Part shown: positions 15,449 through 23,298 of the stretch, in pieces
How the letters are laid out: each line of letters opens with the position of its first letter
Position numbering within the stretch: the first letter of the stretch is position 1
DNA from: Alistipes shahii WAL 8301
Lineage (GTDB): Bacteria; Bacteroidota; Bacteroidia; Bacteroidales; Rikenellaceae
Direction of reading: 5' to 3'
DNA length: 64,000 nt
Assembly: GCF_025145845.1 (NCBI RefSeq)
Contig: NZ_CP102253.1
Coordinates: forward strand, 620,001 to 684,000
Notes under the pieces: generated by a model
The model's database searches: none
What the model was told of the DNA's origin: nothing
Seen by the model: only the letters and a program-made list of their open reading frames with translations
Program-made: the position numbers and the translations under genes

Positions 15449-15756
15449 GCCATTATTTCATCGACAAGCACGATCCGCGTGTGGCGGATCTCTTCCGGCG
15501 TTTGGAAAAGGCCGGCAAGGCACTGGATAAACTGGAATCCTCCGGAGGCCGGACACTCAAGGGAGAGCGGTTCGTCACCGACGAGGAATTGTCCCGGCTG
15601 CTGAAAATCAGCAGGCGTACATTGCAGGAATACCGTACGGCGCGGATCATTCCCTATTATTTGATTCAGGGCAAGGTACTATACATGGAATCCGAGATAC
15701 AGAAATTCCTGGAAGATTCCCGGAAGAAATGTATCGGGGGACAGGAATGGGTATAA
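15445..15756 (+). CDS. Second helix-turn-helix (excisionase/MerR-like) protein
   Basis: A 103-residue protein with the same module as its upstream neighbour ('ELSRLLKISRRTLQEYRTAR' and a wing ending 'VLYMESEIQKFLED') but a different N-terminal helix. The start codon overlaps the preceding stop (ATGA), so the pair is co-translated. The likely role is recombination directionality factor or regulator for the adjacent integrases (inference). It is followed at once by a bidirectional terminator. Confidence 0.75.
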   Translation: MSHYFIDKHDPRVADLFRRLEKAGKALDKLESSGGRTLKGERFVTDEELSRLLKISRRTLQEYRTARIIPYYLIQGKVLYMESEIQKFLEDSRKKCIGGQEWV

Positions 15757-15793
15757 AAGAAGAACGGCCAACGTTTTGGCTGTTCTTCTTTTT
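15755..15793. terminator. Bidirectional terminator between convergent genes
   Basis: A long stem (AAAAGAAGAACGGCCAA paired with TTGGCTGTTCTTCTTTTT, one mismatch) with A/T tracts on both sides. It lies between the plus-strand regulators and the minus-strand RhuM-like gene. Confidence 0.85.
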
Positions 15794-16158
15794 CAGTTCA
15801 ATATCGTGTTCATACCGGGGAGCTGCCAGACGACAGCAGTCGTCGTGGCCCTTCGGACAAGCCACCGTCGGAAGGCTTCGGCATTCCCGGATTTTAAGCG
15901 GAAAGCCAGCGCGGCGATCATTTCGAGCGAATACAGCTCGACAATACCGCCGTCACGGTTGCGCTCCCGGCGGTAAACCCTCTCCTCACAGAGTATGCCG
16001 CTTTTGAGTATGGAGCGGATGTTGCTCCCCACGGCAGGAACGAAGACTCCGAACAGGTCGGCAATCTGGTGGCGCGTGAGCCATACACGGTTCTCCGGCG
16101 TGTGGATTTCCACCCGCCCGTTTTCAATGCTGATAGGTTCTCTTGTCGTCATAGTCAT
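15793..16158 (-). CDS. RhuM-like DNA-binding hypothetical protein
   Basis: A 121-residue protein with 'ENRVWLTRHQIADLFGVFVP' and 'VGSNIRSILKSGILCEERVY', then 'LYSLEMIAALAFRLKSGNAE'. This is the helix-turn-helix pattern seen at the N-terminus of RhuM-type proteins. It is shorter than full RhuM proteins and lacks a C-terminal effector domain. It lies 27 bases downstream of the first integrase gene and is probably in its transcript. It may act as a regulator of the element (inference). Confidence 0.55.
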   Translation of the reverse strand: MTMTTREPISIENGRVEIHTPENRVWLTRHQIADLFGVFVPAVGSNIRSILKSGILCEERVYRRERNRDGGIVELYSLEMIAALAFRLKSGNAEAFRRWLVRRATTTAVVWQLPGMNTILN

Positions 16159-16185
16159 ACAAATTTATCAATTTTGTTATACTGT

Positions 16186-17475
16186 TCAACCGTTTACCGT
16201 TATAATATCTGCCGTTTCCGGTTCGTCCTCCTCGTAGAGATTTATTTTCCGGCCTTTGGTCTGTTCTTTCAGCCGTTTCATGTCCTCGTCCACCTTGCGG
16301 TCGGTCACTTTGGCGTAAATCTGCGTGGTGGAAATGCTCTTGTGTCCCATCATGCGGCTGACAGTTTCGATAGGCACACCCAACGAGAGCGTGATATGTG
16401 TCCCGAAATTGTGCCTCGCCTTGTGAAAGGTCATGTCGAAGCCGTATGTCCGTCCCAGTTCTCTGGTGAGCTTGATGAGATACCCCCGGCAATAGAGATT
16501 GAAAATCCTGTCGCTTTTACGCTCGTGGCGGTATTTCTCGATGATCTGCAACGGCACGTTCAGCAGGCGGATGGCCGAGGGCGTTTCGGTCTTCTGGCGC
16601 CGGATGTGTATCCAGTACGTTCCGTCGTCCGACTGCGTGATGTCTTTTTCGGACAAGCGTTTCAGGTCGGCGTAGGACAACCCCGTGAAGGTAGCGAAGA
16701 GAAACCAGTCCCGCACCCGCTGGAGGTTGGGTTTATCGACGGGAGTTTCCATCAGCTTTTTGAGGTCTTCGAGTTTCAAATGGCGGCTCTTGCGCCGGGG
16801 CAGTTCCGGGTGCAGCTTCCCGTAAGGGTCGCGCCGGAGTGTACCCTGACTGACAGCCCGCTTGGTCATTTTCTTCAACCGGTAAAGATGCTCGTGTACT
16901 GTCTTGGGTTTCATTTCACGATCTGTACGCAGGAATATTTCAAAATCATCGTAGAACTCCCGGTCAAGGCTCCGCAACGCTACATCCTCCTTTTCCTTCC
17001 TTTTTTTCACGAAGGAGGCTAAAATATTATAGGAGTTCTCGTAACTTTCATAGGTTTCTTCCTTGCGATCCACGCCGACACGCTTGCGGAACTCCTCGTT
17101 ATGCTCGCGGAACAAGGCAAGGAGGGTGAACGGTTTCTGCCCGATTCCTTCCACGGCGTTTTTGACCAGCTCGGCCGTCACGAAACCGAGGCTTTTACGA
17201 ATATGACGGTAATGTCCGGTGATTTTTTCGGTCAGTTTCTCTATTGCCAGGTTTACCGTTCGGGCGTTCTCGCTTCGTCCGTTCGCCCTTTTGGTTTCCG
17301 GATTCCAAAGCGATGGCTCGACAAACGCGTTGATATTGATCGGGGCCGACTTGGCATCGATGCTTACCTTGCATAACAATTTACATGTTCCGTCCTTGCG
17401 GACTTTCGTGCGGTTGATGTAGAACAGCAGGGAGAACGTGCTGCGACGTTTTATCTCTTTATTATTCGGTTCCAT
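16186..17475 (-). CDS. Tyrosine recombinase / integrase 1
   Basis: A 429-residue site-specific recombinase of the Bacteroidetes type: arm-binding N-terminal domain ('STFSLLFYINRTKVRKDGTC'), SAM-like core-binding domain at about residues 110-215, and catalytic domain at about 225-410. Visible catalytic features are Lys in 'HIRRQKTETPSA', the 'FHKARHNFGTHI' box (His-x-x-Arg), the 'MMGHKSISTTQIYAKV' box and its Tyr. The first catalytic Arg position reads 'TGLSYADL', so Arg is replaced by Ser, as known for IntDOT-type enzymes. The start at 17475 (MEPNNKEIKRRS) was chosen over one 24 bases upstream. It is one of a tandem pair. Confidence 0.88.
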   Translation of the reverse strand: MEPNNKEIKRRSTFSLLFYINRTKVRKDGTCKLLCKVSIDAKSAPININAFVEPSLWNPETKRANGRSENARTVNLAIEKLTEKITGHYRHIRKSLGFVTAELVKNAVEGIGQKPFTLLALFREHNEEFRKRVGVDRKEETYESYENSYNILASFVKKRKEKEDVALRSLDREFYDDFEIFLRTDREMKPKTVHEHLYRLKKMTKRAVSQGTLRRDPYGKLHPELPRRKSRHLKLEDLKKLMETPVDKPNLQRVRDWFLFATFTGLSYADLKRLSEKDITQSDDGTYWIHIRRQKTETPSAIRLLNVPLQIIEKYRHERKSDRIFNLYCRGYLIKLTRELGRTYGFDMTFHKARHNFGTHITLSLGVPIETVSRMMGHKSISTTQIYAKVTDRKVDEDMKRLKEQTKGRKINLYEEDEPETADIITVNG

Positions 17476-17506
17476 AATCGTTGTGAATTTGATTGTCAAT
17501 GATAGA

Positions 17507-18730
17507 TTAAATAGCTACGGAGAAGCGACCGGCAATCTTTTCCTCTAAAGACCGGGTATCCATGTCGATCTTGTCATCGGTCACTTTGGCGTAAATCTGC
17601 GTCGTGGAAATGCGGCTATGCCCCAGCATTTTACTGACGGTTTCAAGCGGGACACCATGCGAAAGCGTGATCTCGGTGGCGTAGGTATGGCGTCCGCAGT
17701 GAAAGACGAGCTTCCGTTCAATTCCGCAAATGGCGGCAATACGTTTCAGCGTCCGGTTGAGTTCGTTGTTGCTGTACATCGGCAGCAGTTTTCCTTCCGG
17801 GGCCATATCCCGGTACTTGTCGAGGATGAGCAACGGTATGTCGAGCAACGGCACTTCATAGTCGATTTTCGTCTTCTTGCGGGCGGTCTTGATCCATACC
17901 TCACCGTCCTCGGCCACTTCCAGATCCTCCGTCGTCAGGCGGCACATGTCCCCGTAAGGGATACCCGTGTAGCAGGAGAAGAGGAACAGGTCGCGGATAT
18001 GGTAGAGTTTCGGGTCGTGCAGGGGTGTGGTCATCAGCCGTTGTAACTCCACGGCGGTAAGGTATTTCTGTTCCCGCTCGGGATGTTCGGCTTCATAACC
18101 CGCGAACGGGTCGGCAGTGATAATCCCTTCCGCGATGGCTTCCCCGACAATCGTGTTCAACCGTGTGACAAGCAACACGATAGTTCCCAGGGCAAAGCGG
18201 CGCTCCGTGCGTAGGTAGAGGTCATAGTTGTCGATGAATGAACGGTTCAGGGCCGTGAAAGGAACATCCGACAACTTGTATTTCTCCTGGATGAAAGCGG
18301 CCACACAGTTACAAGCATAGCGGTAAGATTGCGCTGTTCCCTTTTCCCGGTTCACGCCGACACGTTTTTCGAAATGTTCGATGAACGTCCGGAAATAACC
18401 CAACAGGGTTTCCTGCCCGAAAGCTGTCCCCAACAACAGATTCCTTATTTCTTCAGCCGTTACATTCTCACGGGTGGCTGACAGTTCGGCATAAATGGAA
18501 ATGGCTGAAGCTCGCAAATCGTCCAGTTGCCGGTTGATTTCCCGCGCGGCGTTACTTTTACCCGTGGCACGTCCGGATGCCCACAGTGCAGCGGGTACGG
18601 ACATTTTCGCGCTAAAAGCCGCTTCTGAAAATTTGCCGACAACAAGTTTCGCCATGACCGGGCAATGTCCCTCGTCATTCATTTCGCTCTTTTTGAGGTA
18701 GAACGTAACCGTTACATCCGTCTGTTTCAT
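17507..18730 (-). CDS. Tyrosine recombinase / integrase 2
   Basis: A 407-residue site-specific recombinase related to its downstream neighbour. It has an N-terminal arm-binding domain (VTVTFYLKKSEMNDEGHCPV), a core-binding domain at about 105-205 and a catalytic domain at about 215-395. The 'VFHCGRHTYATEI' box and 'MLGHSRISTTQIYAKV' with the nucleophile Tyr are intact. The first Arg box reads 'TGIPYGDM', so Arg is replaced by Pro. It lies nearest the chromosomal junction. The 31-base spacing to integrase 1 suggests one transcript from the promoter region at 18731-18772. Confidence 0.88.
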   Translation of the reverse strand: MKQTDVTVTFYLKKSEMNDEGHCPVMAKLVVGKFSEAAFSAKMSVPAALWASGRATGKSNAAREINRQLDDLRASAISIYAELSATRENVTAEEIRNLLLGTAFGQETLLGYFRTFIEHFEKRVGVNREKGTAQSYRYACNCVAAFIQEKYKLSDVPFTALNRSFIDNYDLYLRTERRFALGTIVLLVTRLNTIVGEAIAEGIITADPFAGYEAEHPEREQKYLTAVELQRLMTTPLHDPKLYHIRDLFLFSCYTGIPYGDMCRLTTEDLEVAEDGEVWIKTARKKTKIDYEVPLLDIPLLILDKYRDMAPEGKLLPMYSNNELNRTLKRIAAICGIERKLVFHCGRHTYATEITLSHGVPLETVSKMLGHSRISTTQIYAKVTDDKIDMDTRSLEEKIAGRFSVAI

Positions 18731-18772
18731 AACTCTATTTTTTTATGTTGCAAAATTACTTGATATAGAGTT
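18731..18772 (-). promoter_or_regulatory. Integrase promoter with flanking inverted repeat
   Basis: On the minus strand a TAATTTTG -7-type box (18751-18758) precedes integrase 2. It is flanked by an 8-bp inverted repeat, AACTCTAT (18731-18738) and ATAGAGTT (18765-18772), a candidate operator. The minus-strand sequence GTAATTTTGC at 18750-18759 also fits the GTAnnTTTGC core described for CTnDOT attachment sites. This may be coincidental because it overlaps the promoter box. Confidence 0.45.
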
Positions 18773-19153
18773 ATTTACAGTTATGAAAATTATAGCGGAA
18801 CAAAGAATAAAACCCCGGATGCCGGTAACATAACCTGTATTTCCATGAAAAACGGAAAAAAACGGTTATCTTTACGAGCAAAATATAGGGTTCTTTGCAT
18901 GGTGAACGGTAAAACCGCAGGTGGTCAAGCGTTATTTTGCCGGATTATCCGGGGCTAAAAAAGGCAACGGATAAGTAGCAAATCTTTCTCTTAACCTTTC
19001 ATTATCCTGCATTTTAGCGATTTGGAAAGGTATAGAAGAATTTGGCTTAACTCTCCTCAATACCAAACACTTACTTTATTTATCCAAATTTTGCCGTTTT
19101 TTTGCGAGTTCTTTGTATCTTTGTAATGCCGAACACGAATAAACCGAAATACG
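18773..19153. other. AT-rich junction region between element and chromosome
   Basis: No gene is visible. The region is AT-rich compared with both sides and must hold the element end and the rpiB promoter. I could not fix the att site from one end alone. Confidence 0.5.
19090..19123 (+). promoter_or_regulatory. Promoter of rpiB
   Basis: TTTG at 19090-19093 and TATCTTTG at 19116-19123 with a 22-base spacer, slightly longer than the usual 19-21. The rpiB ATG follows 30 bases later. Confidence 0.6.
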
Positions 19154-19597
19154 ATGAAGAAAATAGGTATCGCCAGCGACCACGCCGGCTATGAAATGAA
19201 AGAATTCCTGGTGGGTTACCTCAACGCCATGGGCTATGAGGTGCTCGATTTCGGCGCACACTCGCCCGAGAGCGTCGACTACGCCGACTTCGCCCACCCG
19301 CTGGCCGAAGCGATCGAAAACGGCGAACTGGAACGCGGCGTCGCGCTCTGCGGTTCGGGCGAAGGGATGACCATGACGCTCAACAAACATCAGGGCATCC
19401 GCGCGGGTCTCTGCTGGGACACCGAGATCGCGTCGCTGATCCGCCGCCACAACGACGCGAACATCATCGTCTTCCCGGCGCGTTTCATCACCAACGACGA
19501 AGCCGTCAAGATGCTCGACGCCTATTTCGCCGCCGAGTTCGAAGGCGGACGCCATATCGCGCGCATCGCCAAGATGCCCGTGGCGGGCTGCAAATAG
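19154..19597 (+). CDS. rpiB: Ribose-5-phosphate isomerase B
   Basis: A 147-residue cytosolic enzyme that interconverts ribulose 5-phosphate and ribose 5-phosphate in the pentose phosphate pathway. The N-terminus 'MKKIGIASDHAGYEMKEFL' and the active-site region 'GVALCGSGEGMTMTLNKHQG' (with the catalytic Cys) are diagnostic. The length is normal for the family. It is the first chromosomal gene after the mobile element. Immediately after its stop, the +1 frame stays open for about 68 codons across a 15-bp tandem repeat. Confidence 0.95.
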   Translation: MKKIGIASDHAGYEMKEFLVGYLNAMGYEVLDFGAHSPESVDYADFAHPLAEAIENGELERGVALCGSGEGMTMTLNKHQGIRAGLCWDTEIASLIRRHNDANIIVFPARFITNDEAVKMLDAYFAAEFEGGRHIARIAKMPVAGCK

Positions 19598-19694
19598 AGT
19601 CGCCCGCTCCGGAGAGCCGGAAACGGCGGAAGCAGGCCCCTTGCAGCACGTTGCCGACGGCATCGCCGACACCCTCAACGAGGGGCGCGAAACC

Positions 19695-19769
19695 GACGGG
19701 ACCAAAGCGGACGGAACCGAAACTGATAAGGCTGAAGCGGACGGGGACGCAACTAACGGGACCGAAACG
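19695..19769. repeat. Degenerate 15-bp tandem repeat, five units
   Basis: Units begin at 19695, 19710, 19725, 19740 and 19755, each related to GACGGGACCRAAACG. They encode five pentapeptides of the type Asp-Gly-Thr-Glu-Thr in the frame +1 relative to rpiB, ending at the TAG at 19803-19805. No start codon is evident for that frame. Confidence 0.75.
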
Positions 19770-19840
19770 GCGCGGCAGCCCACGGATTCGCTTCCGGCAA
19801 AATAGCAGGAAACCGCCGCCGAAAGCCCCGGCGCAGCGGT

Positions 19841-20653
19841 TTACAGACCGAATACGAAAGGCGAAAGGCTGCACAGCCTTTCGCTTTTTTCATGCCCCGC
19901 GAACAGTCCGAAAACCGCCGAGCCGCTGCCCGACATCGAGGCGTAAACGGCCCCTTCGGCCAGCAGGCGCTCTTTGGCGGCACGGATGGCCGGATGCGCG
20001 GCGAAGATGTGCTCTTCGAAATCGTTGGTCACCAGCCCCTGCCACTCGGCCACAGGCCTCCCGAGACGCTCCGCGAGCGGCACCTCCGGAATCCGCGGCC
20101 GCACCCCGGCATAGGCCTCGCGGGTCGAAACCCCCTCGCCGGGCTTGACGATAACGAGCGTCATCCCTTTCAGGTTCAACACGAAAGGCTCCATCACCTC
20201 ACCTCTTCCTTTACATAGCTGCGGCGTGTTGCGCACGAAAAACGCCGTGTCGCTGCCCAGCTCTGCGGCCCGGGCGATCAGCTCCGCTTCGGACAGTCCC
20301 AGTGCAAACAGCTCGTTGACAGCCAGCAACACCGCCGTGCCGTCGGACGATCCCCCGCCCAGCCCCGCGCCGAAAGGCACGCGCTTGCCGAGGCGGATAG
20401 CCACCCCGTCCACGCCGTAATGCCGCTGCATCAGCCGGAAGGCCTTGAGACAGATGTTCTCCCCGGGAGGGCAGTCCACGGCCAGCCCTTCGGCGCGGAA
20501 CTCCGCGCCGGGCGCAGCGGTGCGCACCACCTCCACCTCGTCATAAAGGCCCGCAACGGGGAACATGACGGTTTCCAGATCGTGAAACCCGTCCGCACGA
20601 CGGCGCAGGATGTCGAGACCCAGATTTATTTTGCAGTTTGCTTTCAGAATCAT
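19841..20653 (-). CDS. ispE: 4-diphosphocytidyl-2-C-methyl-D-erythritol kinase
   Basis: A 270-residue GHMP kinase of the non-mevalonate isoprenoid pathway. It phosphorylates the 2-OH of CDP-methylerythritol. Diagnostic elements are the N-terminal 'NCKINLGLDILRRRADGFHD', the GHMP ATP loop 'PFGAGLGGGSSDGTA' near residue 95 and the C-terminal 'SMSGSGSAVFGLFAG'. The ATG at 20653 was chosen because the family begins there and a -7 box lies 4 bases upstream. The frame is open further upstream, but that part is antisense to the GSCFA gene. The final codons contain a hairpin that serves rpiB on the other strand. ispD lies separately at 45132. Confidence 0.93.
   Translation of the reverse strand: MILKANCKINLGLDILRRRADGFHDLETVMFPVAGLYDEVEVVRTAAPGAEFRAEGLAVDCPPGENICLKAFRLMQRHYGVDGVAIRLGKRVPFGAGLGGGSSDGTAVLLAVNELFALGLSEAELIARAAELGSDTAFFVRNTPQLCKGRGEVMEPFVLNLKGMTLVIVKPGEGVSTREAYAGVRPRIPEVPLAERLGRPVAEWQGLVTNDFEEHIFAAHPAIRAAKERLLAEGAVYASMSGSGSAVFGLFAGHEKSERLCSLSPFVFGL
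19861..19890 (+). terminator. rpiB-side terminator embedded in the ispE 3' end
   Basis: A perfect 11-bp stem GCGAAAGGCTG / CAGCCTTTCGC with a 2-base loop, followed by six T on the plus strand. It lies inside the last codons of the convergent ispE gene. Confidence 0.75.
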
Positions 20654-20657
20654 AGAA

Positions 20658-20683
20658 CAAAGGTAAGAAATTTTGTACATTTG
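20658..20683. promoter_or_regulatory. Divergent -7 boxes for ispE and the GSCFA gene
   Basis: Minus strand: TACCTTTG at 20665-20658, 4 bases before the ispE ATG. Plus strand: TACATTTG at 20676-20683, 6 bases before the GSCFA ATG. With transcription starting about 5 bases after such boxes, both mRNAs would be leaderless or nearly so. Confidence 0.6.
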
Positions 20684-20689
20684 TACGCC

Positions 20690-21655
20690 ATGAAATTCCG
20701 CACCGAAATCGAAATTACATCCCTCGGGGTGAAAATCGGCTACGAAAACCGGGTGCTCGCGCTCGGGTCGTGCTTCGCCGCGCACATCGCCCGAAAACTC
20801 GCCGGCGCCAAATTCCGGGTGGCGGAAAACCCCTCGGGCATCCTGTTCAATCCGCTCTCCATCGCCGCGGCGATCCGCAGTTATGCCGACCCGGCGCCCG
20901 TGACGCGCGGGGAGCTGGGGTTCGACGGCGAGGTGTGGCACCATTTCGGGTTCCACGGCGACTTCTCGGCCCCGACGGCCGACGAAGCTCTGCAAAAAAT
21001 GAACGCCGCGCGGCAGACCGGGGCCGACGCACTCCGCACGGCCGACCGCATCGTCCTCACCTTCGGCACGGCATGGGTCTACGAGCGTCAGGGCGAAGCG
21101 GTCGCCAACTGCCACCGCCGGCCCGCCGCGGAATTTTCCAGAAGACGGCTTTCGGTGGAGGAGATCGTCGAGACGTTCGCGGAGCTGATCGAAGGGCCGC
21201 TCGCCGGAAAGCAGATCATCCTGACGGTCAGCCCGGTACGGCATACAGGCGACACCCTGGCGGGCAACGCCGTGAGCAAGGCGACGCTGCGGCTGGCCGC
21301 CGAGCAGCTGACGGAAAGGTTCAAGTGCTCGGCGTATTTCCCTGCGTTCGAAATACTTACCGACGACCTGCGCGACTACCGCTTCTACGCCGACGACCTG
21401 GTGCACCCCGCGCCGCAGGCCGTGGCCTACATCTGGGAGAAATTCGCCCCGGCGGTCCTGACGGACGAAGCCCTGCGCCTGCTTCCGGAGGCCGAAGCCA
21501 TCGTCGCAGCGGCCGCCCACCGCCCCCGCAACCCGCAGGGCGAGGCGCACCGCGCCTTCTGCCGCCGTCAGCTGGAACGGATCGCCGCACTTCCGGAGAT
21601 GGATTTTCAGTCGGAAACGGCCTATTTCCGCCGATGTCTCGAAATAAATTCGTAA
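20690..21655 (+). CDS. GSCFA domain protein
   Basis: A 321-residue protein with the name-giving motif 'ALGSCFAAHIARKL' near residue 25 and downstream blocks 'VLTFGTAWVYERQGE', 'ILTVSPVRHTGDTLAGNAVS' and 'FYADDLVHPAPQAVAYIWEK'. GSCFA proteins are SGNH-hydrolase-like. The Ser of GSCFA and the Asp/His near the C-terminus (DLVHP) are the likely catalytic residues (inference). There is no signal peptide, and the substrate is unknown. The ATG at 20690 is just 6 bases after a -7 box. The stop codon overlaps a second -7 box for the next gene. Confidence 0.85.
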   Translation: MKFRTEIEITSLGVKIGYENRVLALGSCFAAHIARKLAGAKFRVAENPSGILFNPLSIAAAIRSYADPAPVTRGELGFDGEVWHHFGFHGDFSAPTADEALQKMNAARQTGADALRTADRIVLTFGTAWVYERQGEAVANCHRRPAAEFSRRRLSVEEIVETFAELIEGPLAGKQIILTVSPVRHTGDTLAGNAVSKATLRLAAEQLTERFKCSAYFPAFEILTDDLRDYRFYADDLVHPAPQAVAYIWEKFAPAVLTDEALRLLPEAEAIVAAAAHRPRNPQGEAHRAFCRRQLERIAALPEMDFQSETAYFRRCLEINS

Positions 21656-21660
21656 ATTTG
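21653..21660 (+). promoter_or_regulatory. -7 box of the PafA-like gene
   Basis: TAAATTTG, whose first three bases are also the GSCFA stop codon. The PafA-like start follows 19 bases later. Confidence 0.5.
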
Positions 21661-21679
21661 CGGCCAACTCACGACACAG

Positions 21680-23242
21680 ATGACAAAAAAATTCTTCCTA
21701 TACGCCATAGCCGCTCTCGGGGCGCTTCAAAGCGCCGCGGCACAGCCCCGGCTGATCGTCCAGATCGTCGTCGGCTCGATGCGCGGCGAAGACCTCGACC
21801 GCTACGCCGAAAACTTCGGCGAAGGCGGTTTCCGCCGCCTCACGGAGGGCGGCACGGTCTATGCCGACAGCCGCTACGACTATTTGCAGACCACTACGCC
21901 CGTCTCGCTGGCCACGCTCACCACGGGGGCCATGCCCTCGACCCACGGCGTGATCGGCTCGCGCTGGGTGGATTACACCACCAACCGGACCGTCGAACTG
22001 ACCGCAGGCCGCAAAGGTCCCGGCGCCTACCACCTGATCGCCCCGACGCTCGCGGAGACGCTGTTGCGGCACGCCCCGGGCAGCCGCGCCGTCACGATCG
22101 CCCCGGAGGCCGTTTCGGCCGTGGTGACGGCCGGGCACGGCGGAGAGGTGTTCTGGCTCGACTCGGCGCGCTGCGACTGGGTGACCTCGCCCTACTACGC
22201 CGCCGAAGTGCCCGAATGGATCGCCCGCAGCAACCGTGAACGCTACAACCTTTCGTACATCTCGGGCGAGTGGCGCACGCTCCTCGAACGCGGCCGCTAC
22301 CTCAACACCCGCAACTACGACATCGCGCTGAGCGGAAAGAGCAAGAAAGACAAAGACCAAAGCGGCTCGGGGCGTCTGAAACTGCGGAGCGATTTCGAAC
22401 GCATGCTCTACACCCCGGCGGGCAACACGGCCGTACTGGGGCTGGCCAAGCAGGCCATCGCGCAATACCGCCTCGGGGAGGACAAGATCCCCGACCTGCT
22501 GAACGTCTGCCTCGACTCGCCGCGCCGCATCAGCGAGGCCTACGGGCCCGAATCAATCGAGGTCGAGGACATGTACTACCGCCTGGACCGCGACCTGGCC
22601 GACTTCCTGACCTTCGTATTCGCACAGGTCAAGGACGGCAGCGTGACGGTGGTGCTCACCTCCGACCACGGAACCAGCCCTGCGTTCGACGCCGGGGCCG
22701 AGGAGGCCGACCGCTTCAACCCGCGGCAGTTCGAAGTGATCGTCAACGGATTCCTGAACGTCCGCTACGGCGTAGGCGACTGGGTGGTGGATTACAGCGA
22801 CAAGTGTCTGTGGCTCAACCACAATCTGATCTACGAGCGGGGATTGAACCTCGCCGAGGTGCAGAACGAGGTGGCCATCTTCGCCATGCAGTTCAGCGGC
22901 ATCTCCCACGCGCTGGCCGCCACGGCCATGCGCACGAGCTATTTCGGCAGCGGCTATGCACGCCGAATGCAGAACAGTTTCTATCCCCGCCGTTCGGGCG
23001 ACGTGATTCTGAACCTGATGCCCGGCTGGATCGAGGAGCAGGAACGCTGCTGGTCGATGTCGGGGTCGATGTACGGCTACGACACCGAAGTGCCGCTGGT
23101 CTTCTACGGCAAGGGCGCAGGCATGCAGCGGGTCAACCGCCGCGTGGACATGACGGCCGTGGCTCCGACGCTGGCGCGTCTGGCGGGCATTCGCGAACCG
23201 GCGGCATCGGAGGGCGGAGTTTTAGAGGAAATTGCAGAGTGA
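21680..23242 (+). CDS. PafA-like alkaline phosphatase family protein, probably inactive
   Basis: A 520-residue exported protein with signal peptide MTKKFFLYAIAALGALQSAAA. The fold follows PafA-type phosphatases/phosphodiesterases: 'IVVGSMRGEDLDRY', 'QTTTPVSLATLTTGAMPSTH', 'GPESIEVEDMYYRLDRDLA', 'VVLTSDHG' and 'YDTEVPLVFYG'. Compared with the PafA pattern as I remember it, the nucleophile Thr73 and the Asp329-His330 pair are kept. The other expected metal ligands are changed: Gly32 instead of Asp, Arg282 instead of Asp, Glu286 instead of His and Glu470 instead of His. This suggests a catalytically dead or repurposed periplasmic protein. It follows the GSCFA gene closely. Confidence 0.82.
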   Translation: MTKKFFLYAIAALGALQSAAAQPRLIVQIVVGSMRGEDLDRYAENFGEGGFRRLTEGGTVYADSRYDYLQTTTPVSLATLTTGAMPSTHGVIGSRWVDYTTNRTVELTAGRKGPGAYHLIAPTLAETLLRHAPGSRAVTIAPEAVSAVVTAGHGGEVFWLDSARCDWVTSPYYAAEVPEWIARSNRERYNLSYISGEWRTLLERGRYLNTRNYDIALSGKSKKDKDQSGSGRLKLRSDFERMLYTPAGNTAVLGLAKQAIAQYRLGEDKIPDLLNVCLDSPRRISEAYGPESIEVEDMYYRLDRDLADFLTFVFAQVKDGSVTVVLTSDHGTSPAFDAGAEEADRFNPRQFEVIVNGFLNVRYGVGDWVVDYSDKCLWLNHNLIYERGLNLAEVQNEVAIFAMQFSGISHALAATAMRTSYFGSGYARRMQNSFYPRRSGDVILNLMPGWIEEQERCWSMSGSMYGYDTEVPLVFYGKGAGMQRVNRRVDMTAVAPTLARLAGIREPAASEGGVLEEIAE

Positions 23243-23298
23243 ACGAGGCGTAATTCCGGCCGAAACCCGGTCGCATGCGACAAGTCCCTCCCAAGGGA

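Larger units (their letters stand above)
1..18780. mobile_element. Integrative conjugative element (CTnDOT-like), one end only
   Basis: A block of conjugation genes (DUF3876, traI to traQ), PcfJ/PcfK-type genes, two excisionase-like helix-turn-helix genes and two tandem tyrosine recombinases. This is the usual content of Bacteroidales conjugative transposons. The element starts upstream of the window, because traG and the mobilisation genes are missing. It ends somewhere between the last integrase gene (18730) and the rpiB promoter (about 19090). The exact att site was not located because the other end is not visible. After 19.1 kb the genes are ordinary chromosomal housekeeping genes. Confidence 0.85.

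Noticed and set aside
19841..21667. A 608-codon version of IspE
   Set aside because: The N-terminal extension lies antisense to the GSCFA gene, while IspE similarity and the -7 box begin at 20653.
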